Part shown: positions 1 through 11,636 of the stretch, piece after piece
Layout of the letters: every line of letters begins with the position of its first letter
Position numbering within the stretch: the stretch's first letter is position 1
Assembly: GCA_963681505.1 (NCBI GenBank)
Contig: OY811990.1
Span: 554,679 to 618,678 of the forward strand
Source of the DNA: Eunapius fragilis
Lineage: Eukaryota; Porifera; Demospongiae; Spongillida; Spongillidae
DNA length: 64,000 nucleotides
Direction of reading: 5' to 3'
Made by a program: the position numbers and the translations under genes
Notes under the pieces: model-generated
The model's input: only the letters and a program-made list of their open reading frames with translations
The model's database searches: none
Told to the model about the DNA's origin: nothing

Positions 1-925
1 CACTCTGATTGGGTGTTTGCAGTAGGCCTACAGTTGAAACAATGGTGATCTGAAGTCCACATCAAGATACAAGCAGTTACCTCCAGTATGGTGCTGCTGT
101 TTACAGTAAGTTGATTCCACAACTTTGTTGGCAGCTACCCCATCATCAAGAGAATGCTTCCGATCTCGTTTCCATGGCGACGATATTACATCTGCTGCGT
201 TTGTAAAGAGGCGCGTGACACGAACTGCAAACACCCCAAGAGCCCTTCGCATACCGCTAAACCCCTTAGCTGACGCTGGTTCCTTCACGCACGGGTCGTT
301 TCTTGTGCCTCCACAGATTGGCGCAATAGTTGAACACACCTCTGGACAGGGATCCGTTGGTTCTGCAGCTGAGATGCAGTGTCTTATGGTGGCAGCCAAT
401 TGCACAATGTTATCGATTTGCTGGTTCGACTTCAAATCCTTCGTCCACGCTGGAACGTCACAAGTGGGACATCTGGAAACGTTGCCTTTGGACAAACATT
501 TCCTATCCATATTAAATAATGCGATAAAAATGAGACAACTAACATTGTGCAGGTACCTGCAGAAATGATGGTCACAGGTATACAGCGAACGCGGGTCCAC
601 TATGATCTGTTTGCTGAAGGACAAGACAAATCAAACCGCAGCATCGTTCTAATTGGTGCACACTGTTGTGGACCACGAGTGAACATGCATCGCCTGTCAC
701 ATTACTACACAAACGGTACCACCGGACGCCAGTATTTACATTGCCAGTGTTATGCACTATAGTAATCAGAGTAGTCAAAAATGTTATGCTGGTATCTATA
801 CAATTTGTCTCGTATCTATTCAGAGGTACGTCGAAGCTGCATGCCTACCACAATGAGCATTTCAACAGGTGCTCAAGTCTTTGAAGCGCTTCGTTTGTTT
901 CGCGCCAGTCTGATTCGTCTGCCAT
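1..925 (-). CDS. BARD1: BARD1-like RING ubiquitin ligase subunit, 5' part (partial gene)
   Basis: BARD1 pairs with BRCA1 as a nuclear E3 ubiquitin ligase in DNA repair. I read three exons on the minus strand: 849-925 (ATG at 925), 557-613 and about 81-502. Introns are 614-848 and a 54-bp micro-intron 503-556, all GT-AG, with matching phases. Joined, they give an N-terminal helix (ALQRLEHLLKCSLC) and a complete C3HC4 RING with ligands C23, C26, C39, H41, C44, C47, C56 and C59. The text after the last ligand pair, DVPAWTKDLKSNQQIDNIVQ, follows the BARD1 pattern PAW-x-DLK-x-N-x-Q-[IL]-D rather than BRCA1. The donor of the third exon (gag|gtaact near 80) is likely but unproved. Ankyrin and BRCT parts would lie beyond the window start. 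A Ser/Pro/Cys-rich linker follows the RING. Confidence 0.88.
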
Positions 926-1522
926 AGCCACGCACGTACTATTATAATAACAGGCTCGACCGATTTGTTTGTGTTCTTTTCTGCCCACTGTATAGGGTGG
1001 TTAATTACGCATGCGCAGTGAGCCTACTCCGCCCATATTTGGATTAAAAAAAGGTTTGTGACGCACTACCTTACAACGGTGACGCGGGACTTTCACACTT
1101 GAGAAAAGGACGACATCTGACGTAGCTGGTAGTATCTGCGCAGTGACGAGGTAGGTGATGAGTTGAAGGGGCGTAGCAAGTATTAATTTAGAGTTTTCCG
1201 GTTTGTGCTGTTTACGTGGTTTATTCAACGTTGTGTGAAAACTAGGGAATACAAATGCCGTTTTGTAGCTACTGCATGTACACGTGCCATTAAATACAGC
1301 AGTGAAGCTTAGGCCATGTTCCTTTTACGCCCAGCTACGGGAACAATTAACATGCGTGGTATTCCGACACCCTCTGTTTTTGGTTCTCTTAAGTGTTCTT
1401 TTACACCTGTTCTTCAGATGCGAGTAAGATAGAACATGGTGTGTACTGAGAAGTATATTTTAACGCAGTAGGCTGCTCCAACATCACTCTCACGATCATC
1501 TTACCCTTATTGCTGCGCGCAG
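926..1522. promoter_or_regulatory. Putative bidirectional promoter between BARD1-like and CREB genes
   Basis: The 597 bp separate two divergent start codons. TGACG pentamers, the half-site of cAMP response elements, begin at 1059, 1080, 1118 (as TGACGTA) and 1144, so four lie within 90 bp. A GCATGCGC core at 1009-1016, resembling an NRF1 site, sits nearer BARD1. No TATA box is clear for either gene. CREB genes in vertebrates are known to autoregulate through CREs, so feedback is a reasonable inference. 5' UTR exons may also lie here, and the cgcag just before the CREB ATG could be a splice acceptor. Confidence 0.5.
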
Positions 1523-4500
1523 ATGGAGAAGAGCAAGGAGAAGAGCGTGCGTATATCCTCGGCTGAAGGCATGCCCGGGCTGAGAATAGAACAGGTATCC
1601 GGCAGCGTGGAAAGCCCTACTGAAGGTGTGTGAAGTGATCTATAACCAAAAGTTACCACGTAGCTGTTGCCAGGAACGTCAATTGAGATATCCACTTCGG
1701 AGGACAAGGCCCAACATTCGTCCAATGAAAGCAAGGACAGCGATGATGACGAAGAACCCTCGGTCCTCCAGGCCCTCTCCAGTGAACAGCTTGCCAGGAG
1801 ACCTTCCTTCAAGTAAGCGTTTCGAAGCTGTGTGTGACGCCCACTTTGACATGCTGACAATCTAGAGGGAAAAAATTATTTTTGTATGATAGTTAGTAAG
1901 TGCAGCATCATGGGGGTCTGGTTACTGTGATTTGCTGCTGTCCAGGCGTATCCTAGAAGACTTATCGTCAGCCGACCCTGCACTCAAGAACTGCTCCGAC
2001 CCGTTGGCACTATCTGCTGCAGCCACCCTACAAGCCCAGCAGGTACGTCTGGCTACCCCCCCCCCCCCCCCCCCCCCATAATGTTAGCCTTTTGCCAATT
2101 GTGAGTTCTTACTCACTGGACTGTTCATGCACTGCCACTTCCCTCCTGCACCGACCCATCATGCACTTCTGCACCCACCCATGCACTGCCACACCCCCTC
2201 CTGCACTTCTGCACCCCCATGCACTGCCACACCCCCTCCTGCACTTCTGCACCCTCATGCACTGCCACACCCCCTCCTGCACTGCCACACCCACCCATGC
2301 ACTGCCACAAACCCTCCTATAGGCTCTTCTACAGCAGGCAGGCCTCACAAATCCTTCACTTCTTCCTGGACTACTGCACGGCCTGCAGACTGCCACCTCC
2401 TCTGCAGGAAATGACCTCCACATCCCTCACCTCTCCATGATGATGCCCTCCCATCATGTAACTGCCATACTGCGTGTCCCCTAGTACCTACCTAACCCCC
2501 TGTACCTAACCCTCTCCTCCTCCCCTTAGTACCTAACCCCCCCCCCAGTACCTAACCCTCCCCTCCTCCCCCTAGTACCTATCCATCACCTCCGCCTAGT
2601 ACCTATCCCTCCCCTCCCCTAGTACCTATCCCTCCCCTCTTCCCCCTAATACCAAACCCTACCTCCCCTCCTCCCCCTAGATACCTACCCATTCCCTCCT
2701 CCCATTCCCTCCTCCCCCTAGATACCTACCCATTCCCTCCTCCCTCTAGATACCTACCCATTCCCTCCTCCCTCTAGATACCTACCCATTCCCTCCTCCC
2801 CCTAGTACCTTTATCTCCCTTCTTTTCACAGCAGCTTCAACTTCAGTCAGCCCTTTTGAACGCATCAGCTGCACATGCACAGTCGTTGGCGGCTTCACAG
2901 TCACCTCTCATTGCAGGTTTGTCTGTGTGGTTTAGTTTACACGTGGTGGTAAAGTACCTTTTGCTTGTGTTAGAGCAGCTTAATTGTAATCATAAGCAAT
3001 GAAAATTCCAGAGTTATTCATAGGCTTACCCGTCCCCCACATATGAATGATTAAGTGTCATTCTTATTGCAATCATCCCTAGGCTTCCATGAATAGGATT
3101 GGAATGTTGTGCTTTCCTTGATGTGTATTTGTGTGATGTGTCTCAGTCATAACGTGTCCCTCCTACTGGTCCACCTTGGTGTGCCACTGGTCCACCTTGG
3201 CTGTGCCACTGGTCCACCTTGGCTGTGCCACTGGTCCACCTTGGGTGTGCCACTGGTCCACCTTGGCTGTGCCACCGGTCCACCTTGGTGTGCCACCGGT
3301 CCACCTTGGTGTGCCACCGGTCCACCTTGGTGTGCCACCGGTCCACCTTGGCTGTGCCACTGGTCCACCTTGGCTGTGCCACCGGTCCACCTTGGCTGTG
3401 CCACTGGTCCACCTTGGCTGTGCCACTGGTCCACCTTGGGTGTGCCACTGGTCCACCTTGGTGTGCCACTGGTCCACCTTGGTGTGCCACTGGTCCACCT
3501 TGGCTGTGCCACTGGTCCACCTTGGCTGTGCCACTGGTCCACCTTGGGTGTGCCACTGGTCCACCTTGGGTGTGCCACTGGTCCACCTTGTGTGTGCCAC
3601 TGGTCCATCTTGGGTGTGCCACTGGTCCACCTTGGGTGTGCCACTGGTCCACCTTGGTGTGCCACTGGTCCACCTTGGCTGTGCCACTGGTCCACCTTGG
3701 CTGTGCCACTGGTCCACCTTGGCTGTGCCACTGGTCCACCTTGGCTGTGCCACTGGTCCACCTTGGGTGTGCCACTGGTCCACCTTGGCTGTGCCACTGG
3801 TCCACCTGGGCTGTGCCACTGGTCCACCTTGGGTGTGCATGTTTGGTGGCAGTGCTTGTTTGTTTGAGGTTCAGCTATTACTAAAAGTCATCATCATACA
3901 TTGGATGGGTGGGGCAATGGGGTTCCATTTGGACCTTCTAACATACTTCTAACGTGAGGTTATGTTTATACAGCCTTGTCATGAAATTGGCTGTGGTACG
4001 CAGCAGCATTGGGACGTGGTGTAGCTTACACAGGAGTTCAGTTGAAGGGTTTGCATTTAATGTACCGATTCTCACCCTAGGGAGGTACAATTCAGTATTG
4101 TACATCTGTGTACAGCAGGAAAAAAAAAACATTTTCCTGTTCAGTGATATAATCATCTTAAACAAGACATGATAATGGAACTGTCTGTTATGCTAATCAA
4201 ACATGTGTATTACTGCTATTATCAATAGGATTTACCTTTATCTCTGCTTAGGCGTTGTACTACATGTACATGTATACAGTACTATTAGTCAATGACAATT
4301 ACCACCTGGATGTAAAAATTGTATCCCTGGGTTGATATTAATGCATTGCCAAGCTGTGTAGTGGGTGTAGCCATATGTATGTTCCCATGTGGTATGGTCT
4401 CTTCCTGTTGCATCATCCAGTGCATGAGTTGAAACCATAGTCGTATCTTATAAGGTTGTTTTTGTTTGTTATTCCCTTTTAGTTTCACTATATGGGATCA

Positions 4501-5243
4501 TTGCCTTGAAAAAGCACCTGTTGTGTTTGATATTTTAACAATGTAGGTCTTCCCACTAATGCACGGTAAATTGCTCCATCATGGACCTGTATTTTTAAGT
4601 GCATTTCAATTGCATGCATGTGTTAGCTTTGACGGCTCAATTGTTAGGCCCCTTGTCACTGCAACGATCCCACGACTAGTAGCTAACTAGCTATGTAAAG
4701 GAAACTATTGGCAACTTATAGGTGCTGTGTCTTTAGCTGGGCAAACAAATGCAATGCAGCTACCTGCAAGCTTGCTATCGTCGGCTTTGCTAAATGCTGC
4801 ATCCCTGTCAGGTTCACAACTGTCAAATTCTGCATCAGGTAAAAAAGTAAAACAACTACCCTGTTTTAATGTTTTCAAACTGGTGATGTCAGGGTTTGGC
4901 TTCACTGGGTTATTAGGTGGCAATTCGAACATCAGTGGATCGCAGTTGAAGAATGGACAGTCATCTCCGGGCAATCATTCTATTGATGATTCTTCGCACA
5001 AAAGAGAAGTTCGGTTGATGAAAAACAGGTACGGCACGCTCCATAGCCATTAAATATTCCCCTACTCCCTTATCCCCTCCCCTCATGTTCAACAGAGAAG
5101 CAGCAAGAGAATGTAGAAGAAAGAAGAAAGAGTATGTTCGATGTCTTGAAAACAGAGTTGCAGTGCTTGAAAGCCAGAACCAAGCATTGATAGGAGAACT
5201 AAGAGCACTGAAGGAACTGTACCTTCCCAAAAGTCAAGACTGA
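1523..5243 (+). CDS. CREB1: CREB/CREM/ATF1-family bZIP transcription factor
   Basis: cAMP-responsive nuclear activator. Seven exons: 1523-1625, 1674-1812, 1946-2042, 2832-2916, 4722-4838, 4893-5028, 5096-5243. All junctions are GT-AG, phases agree, and the product is 274 residues. Exons 2-3 encode a kinase-inducible domain: an acidic Ser/Asp stretch, then LARRPSFKRILEDLSS with an RRPS protein kinase A site at Ser79 split near an intron, as in CREB (which has RRPSY). Exons 4-5 encode Gln/Ala/Ser/Leu-rich text with two related SALLNA segments, a likely transactivation region. Exons 6-7 encode the bZIP (residues 217-274): KREVRLMKNREAARECRRKK followed by a leucine zipper that ends LYLPKSQD, and the stop. 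CREB is usually longer (about 340), mainly N-terminal Q-rich sequence, so an upstream exon could be missing. It is divergent from BARD1 and 208 bp upstream of TRMT10A. Confidence 0.92.
2058..2820. repeat. C-rich tandem repeats in CREB intron 3
   Basis: A poly-C run at about 2058-2079 is followed by imperfect repeats of cactgccacaccccctcctg (about 2125-2320) and then pyrimidine-rich repeats around ccctagtacctacccattcc (about 2480-2815). They sit between the exon 3 donor and the exon 4 acceptor and carry no coding signal. Open frames across them come from the repeat. Confidence 0.8.
3166..3838. repeat. 21/22-bp minisatellite in CREB intron 4
   Basis: About 31 head-to-tail copies of ggtccaccttggctgtgcc plus act. 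Units are 22 bp (ggct or gggt variants) or 21 bp (ggtgt variant), and a local block has ccaccggt in place of ccactggt. Most frames on both strands stay open across it, giving false ORFs of up to about 250 codons. The ordered variants suggest recent slippage or unequal exchange. Confidence 0.95.
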
Positions 5244-5451
5244 TCAGTCACACGCACACACCCACACAACCAGATACATGCACTTCATGGATGATACGTA
5301 CGCACGTCGCTGTAACGGAGCAGTTCGTTTTTAGACATCGTTTGTGTAACACTACGCACAGTTTGTTCAATTTTTGTTCATTGTGAGATACATGTATATA
5401 TTACGGATTTTAACCTCTTGCACGCCATTGTGCCGTTTCGGCGGTAGTAGC

Positions 5452-8400
5452 ATGTCAGACCCTCCAATTGCTGAGATGTGCGATGAAGTGAGAAATGAAG
5501 CTATTGCATGCCAGCCAGAGGCTGCCCAACCTGACAGGCCAGATGCTACCCAACCTGTCAAGTCAGAGGCTCCCCAACCTGTCGAGTCAGAGGCTACCCA
5601 ACCTGTCAAGTCAGAAGCTACCCAACCTGTCAAGCCAGAGGGAATTTCGAAGAATGAATGGAAAAGGCAACTGAAGCAAAAAAAATTCGAGGAATCGAAG
5701 GCAGCAAGAAGGTGAGAGCGAGTCGAGCGATTGGTAACGTCTATAGATTGTGAGAACACTAAAAATAGACATAAGGAAAAAGAAAAGCGCAAGGAGAGAC
5801 GAAGACGACAACGGGAAGAAGATGGAGGAGGTGAGTGCATGCTAATATAAGGATGAGGTGACCTGTGGAGGTTATGGTTTGGTTATCTACTTATACACGT
5901 GCTCACTCATCAAGCTTCCTATGCATGCAAGAGTTAAAACTGTATCTGAGCATCTTGTAGACATGCAGACTATAATTATAAATGACACTGATGCACAAAA
6001 AGAATGCAATATTTTAGTAACCCTCTGTCGGACAAAGAAAAAATTGTAGATGGTTAAGATTTAGTTGAGATGGCTAAGCAATGACCCCTACCCTAACAAA
6101 AGGCTCATGCATGGGGAAATGATTTATAACAATCTCTAATCTGTACAAAAATCTCCAGGTTTGTGGTCTATTTTGCTACCTAGTCGTGTACCCAGACCCA
6201 AGTGTACGTAACAATGATCATCACTTATAGTATGACATCATGTACAGAGTGTCTGGGAATGAAGTTGTGGGAAATGGTTCCTGCATGTCGGAATGTTGGC
6301 GTGTCAATTAAATCACAACATTTTGTGATTTAGGCATTCCTATGTTATTGCCATCAGTTAATTGCATTCCTAGTGTACCAATGTGTGACTGGAATGAATT
6401 AGAACAGTTTAGATACAAGGCAGAATGACTTGGCTGCTTCACTCTAAGCCAGCACGAGGCAATAAGATCATTCCTGAACGTCTATTGGTCTTGTGTGTTT
6501 GTTTTGTTAGCTGCTTTGTGTTTGCAGGCGTGCACAATGACGCTATACCTGTGTGTGGTTAAGGGGTAGTGCTGTACTGGGGAGCATGGGGAGGGAGTTG
6601 ATGTTTTAGTGATCCTGCCGAGGGAATGGCATGTCTCCTTTTGCTATGCTAATGTGCCATTTTGCCTAGATAGGGGCATGCATCCTGATGTTGTTTTGTA
6701 CAACTGGTATTGTCCTGAATGTTCACCCGGAGGTACAATTGTACACCCGGGTGAACAGCTAAAAAAGTTTTTGCCATTCGGTCTACAAAGGGACCTAATA
6801 ACATTGAATGCTACATACCTGTAGTGCAAGTCCTTTTAGGCTTGGGCCGAGATATCTACGCCTTAAATCCTTATGATACTTGTACACCAAGCCGTGAATA
6901 TCTATTACCTTCCGTGCGGTAAATCAAACGACCCACGGAAGGTAAAAGTACGCCATCTTAGCTAAGTCGGCTGAAGGCTCTCAAGTAAACCTTCACAAGT
7001 TAGTACTATGTCCTTAAAACAGCTATTTGCCGGACCTTAGCTAAAAAGGTGTAGTTTAAACCATCGAAACCTTTTGATGTACCGCACGGAAGGTAATAGA
7101 TAGGCCTACTTTCACGACTTGGTGTACAAGTATCATAAGGATTTAAGGCGTAAATATCTCGGCCCACGCCTAAAAGGACTTGCACTACATGTCTGTAGCA
7201 TTCAATGTTATTAGGTCCCTTTGTAGACCGAACGACAGAAACTTTTTTAGCTGTGCACTCAGGTGTACTATTGTACCCCCCCCCCCCCCCCCCCCCTCGT
7301 GGACATTAGACATTAAGGCACTAAACACTTGTATAGCAGTCAACTATGCTCAGCTGCTGATTGGAGTGTTATCTATCTCACTCATTTATCTATTTGGCTT
7401 CCAGGGCTGCACAATGTAGCACGAATGTGATGACATACTTGTACATTCCAAGAACCATTTATTCCCAGACCCTTTGCACATGATGTCGTACTGTAAGCAG
7501 TCATATGGTGTACTAAATGGTTAGAAGGCATTGAAAACTATTGATTAGTTGTGCTGGGACATCTGTACCTCTGGTAGGAGATGCATGATTGCGTATGTTC
7601 AGATTCTATACTACCTGATGAGACTGGGGACCTAATGTCCAGGACAGGCAATAGAGTAACACTTGTGTTAAGATGTATGGCTACTTCAATCAACAGCACC
7701 TGAATTATAACCCTATGAGAATCCCACAACCTTTGGAGCACAACAAACAAATGTTCATCTTTGTAACTAGGTTTGATGTAGCTAGCTGTCCTGGGGCACT
7801 TGTGTAGCAAGTGATGATTGGTCATGTGATGACCTTTGTATGTGCTGATGAGTCATAGGACTAGTTCTAGAACATTCTAGAGTATGGATATATAAGCCAT
7901 ATGATATATCAAGTGTGTATGTATTTTTGATTGTGATAGAATCCTCACTACTCTGTTACACTTGCAATAGAAGCTTCAGAATGTAGTGTTTGGAATCTAA
8001 TTACGACATCATTGGTACCACAAGTCTGTTGGGAGGGGGGGTCACATCTCTGTGGGGTATCGTATGTCTTTGGGGTGTCATGTGACTAAGGGTGTCACAT
8101 GACTTAGGGCGTGGGGTGTCATGTGACTAAGGGTATCATGTCTTTGGGTGTCATATGACTAAGAGTGTTACATGACTTGGGGTGTGGGATGTCATGTGAC
8201 TAAGGGTGTCACATGACTGCAGCGGAGGGCTCTGATATGTAGCAAAAGTAACTTCAAGATCTGATTATTTTGTACTCGAGATGTGATGTCACCTAGACAC
8301 TACAAAGGAGTCCGTTGTTGTCTGTAGCTTTTATTGGGCCCCACACAGTTATATCGTTGTGGGGCCTAATGAGAGCTCGAGACAGCAATGGATTTCTTCG

Positions 8401-11400
8401 TAGTATCTAGGTGACGTCACATCCGGTGTACAAAATAATCAGATCTTGAAGTTGTCTATTGCATGTATCAAGACCATAGCAATACCTGTTTTTAGTTATT
8501 TGATTGTGTTAATGTGTTTGCGTTGTGCCTGAGCTCATTTTCATAAGATCACCTGACCGCTGGCATCATGTCATACTTGTAGCTATGCCGCAGGTTAAGA
8601 GAACTAAGATGTCTGACTCCTGTGCTAGCAATATCCGAGTGGCTATTGAATATCAGTATGAGCCAATGATGAATGACAAGGTTAGACTACATTATTACTA
8701 CAATTCCCCTAAGATATGCCTTATGCTTGAATTATTATTTATGTACAGTGATCTCTATTTCTCACCATTTTTTGTGGTTAACCCTTAAAAGCTTCTGGAG
8801 CCAGTGGTTTACATAGTCACTATTAGATGTTAACCCTGGGACACCTGACGTAGCGTTACCAATACAAATGTTGCTGTTCCACGACGAAATTGTAACTACA
8901 ATCGTAACTTCTTGTGCCTTTGATAATCAATTTGGTGTCCATTTCTAGTGGTTAATTAGATTATGCTGCGTTCTTATCTGTGAAACATACACATTAACCA
9001 AAGAGCACCCCCGGTAGTTACAAAACTATCACTCAGCAACGATACCGTATAAACGTTTTGGCACTACTGCGTAAATGGTAGCGGTACCACTACATTTGCC
9101 TATATTTGCGGTCATAATTCTATTTGTCTACTTTGTCGTGAGTTGTAGCGGAGTGCAAGCTATATGAACAGGGCAGAGTACTTGGACAGTTGGGGAAACG
9201 GTCTGGACAGTGGGATCCACCATCTTCAAACGACACATATTAAAACCTGTTTTTGGTGCTCAATGGAAGACGGCCCTCATTGAGGGTAAGTTTGCTCGGT
9301 ATGGGGGAACTCAGAAATATAGAATGGAATGGACTTCTTTCAACCTGCCATTGGTAGAGGAATACGGGGCTCAGCACCGAATATTTAAAAAGCCTGGTAT
9401 ACGTACTGTTTGTTACCCCCATCCAAATGTCCCTCCTGGGGAAAACATCATTGACCCTCAACCCGACGAAGAGTGCTTAGTAACGGAATTGGATTCTGAC
9501 TCGTCGGAGGAGGAAGAGGAAGCGGTAGTTTATGTAAACAAGGAACATGCCAACAGTCAAAGTGTTGCAGGTGGTATGCGGATTTGGTACTCTAATCCAG
9601 CATTAGATGGACGAGATCCAAAGCCTATGCAGGATATTATCACTTTGGCACTCAGACTGCCTGATTTTCACCCTGTAAATAAATCAACCAGTTGTTTTCT
9701 TTAATCGCTACGACTTAAACGGTTAATTGTTGACTCCACAAATTCCATCTTTCGTAAGCAACCAAAGGCATGTTGGCATAACAGAAATTGATCAATTTAT
9801 GGGTGCATTGTAAGCTATGTGTAAACCCAGCAGTGTGCATAGATGAGTACTGGAGTGTAGAGGATAATGGTTTTAAACCAGCTAAGAGGAAAAGACTGGC
9901 ATGAGCAAGAATAGATGGGAAGAGATTCGATCAGCATTAGGGTTTTTTGGGAAGGCAATGGTGATTTGATACATGAAAAGGAAAAAGAAGATGAATGGTA
10001 TTGTGTGTGGAAGTTGTTCGAACTATGGAATGAGAATATGGACAATAATTTATAGCCAGTGATACTATGGTTTGTGATGAGTGTATGTGCCGCTGGCTGG
10101 CTGATGATTTCTATGGCCCATCAGTAACAAAGAGGCCTCTGAAACCTGAAGGAGTGGGCTTTCTGATAAAGGCTGTTGCATATGGGTAGATCCCACATTA
10201 TATTTGGTATGGAGCTTCAGGAATCCCCGTCTGCCATGCATAAGAAAGAATTTAGCATGCATATGATGAAATCAGCTGCCTGTGCTCTAAGGTGTAAAGC
10301 CTTATTGTGGAACAAAACGCTGTGTTGTAGGAGACAGTTGTGTACAGTGTGTGCAATTGAACTTTAGAGGACTCTACTTCACTGGAATTGTGAAGGGCGT
10401 TCCTCTGAGTTTCACAAGAAATTCTTTCAGGAGTCAGCATTTGACAGTGATTCCAAACATGGTGAAGCCAGGACATTGCACAGCAATACTGAATATGGGA
10501 CAATGATGGCACATTGCTGATATGAACCGGGGCCAGACAAACCTCCTCAGCCTGGTAGGCCACGACGGAAGAAAAGGAACAAAAAAAATGGAAGTGTTTT
10601 TTTTCCACGGCTCTTACATGTACATGCTTTTCCTTAAACACTATCAAAATGCACAGTTCTCGTTACCAGATTTGTTTACGTAAAGCATTGCGAATGATGT
10701 AATATTTATACACGGACCAATTCGCAAAATGTTCGAAACAATCAACGGTTCGTAGTTAGCTTTTGTTGACAATCGGATTTGCATCCTCTTTGCATACAAT
10801 ATACGCTAATATGCTGGCTCTAGGAAAAGTCGCGATATTGAGATTATTTGTCGCGGTACCGCGACATTTCATCAGGTGTCTGGGGGTTAATAGCTCTCAT
10901 AGTGCTATGGGCTGCCTATTAACACCCAATGACTACCAGAGGCTGAAGTCCTCACAATCTTTCCCCGGGCCAGAAAGCTGTCATCCGTAAAATAAGTAAA
11001 ATAAAAATGCGAGAAATGAAGATTTATCTTATATAATTAACCCATTCTTAGTGTCACTTCTCATTGATTTACTGACTGCTCCAGCTATCCTCTTTCAAAT
11101 TGAAAAAGGTCACCAAAAAATAATAGTTAGATATTAAAATTAATGGGCCAGCATTATGTATACAAGTGTATGGCATTTTTGTTTTCATCTTAGGGGAGAA
11201 CAGTAAATGAGGGTGGTATGACAATGTGCAAGCGCTACGTATTAGGGGTGGTGGTACTATGTATGTCATGCATTCTCCATAATGTCCATCTCTTAAATGA
11301 ACTGGTGGTGGTGGTGGTGGTGGTGGTGGTGATGTTTTTGTGACACCTTGTGTTGTAGGATGTGCGGAAGTTGATGAAGCAGAGCCAGAGGTGTTATTCT

Positions 11401-11602
11401 GCTAACAGGAGATCAGGATCACCTCTTCAGGTAGGTGTGCACTATTTGAAATGCTGATGGTGGATTGACTTACACATTCTGCAGTTGTACTTCACAAGTT
11501 TCGATGGACGGATAAAGGAGATGATGGAGAAGGCAAATCAGTGTGTTGATAAGTGGGATGTGAGTCGTGTGGGTGGGTGTGGTTGTTCTAACTCTTAAGT
11601 AT

Positions 11603-11636
<34 letters not shown>

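Noticed and set aside
1001-1228. Minus-strand ORF of 75 codons upstream of BARD1
   Set aside because: No RING-like or other motif; BARD1 exon 1 with a good ATG lies at 849-925, so this is promoter sequence.
1507-1860. Minus-strand ORF of 117 codons
   Set aside because: Antisense shadow of CREB exons 1-2, which carry the KID motif on the plus strand.
3109-3952. Overlapping ORFs of 220-258 codons on both strands
   Set aside because: All are translations of a 21/22-bp minisatellite inside a CREB intron; same peptide unit in shifted frames.
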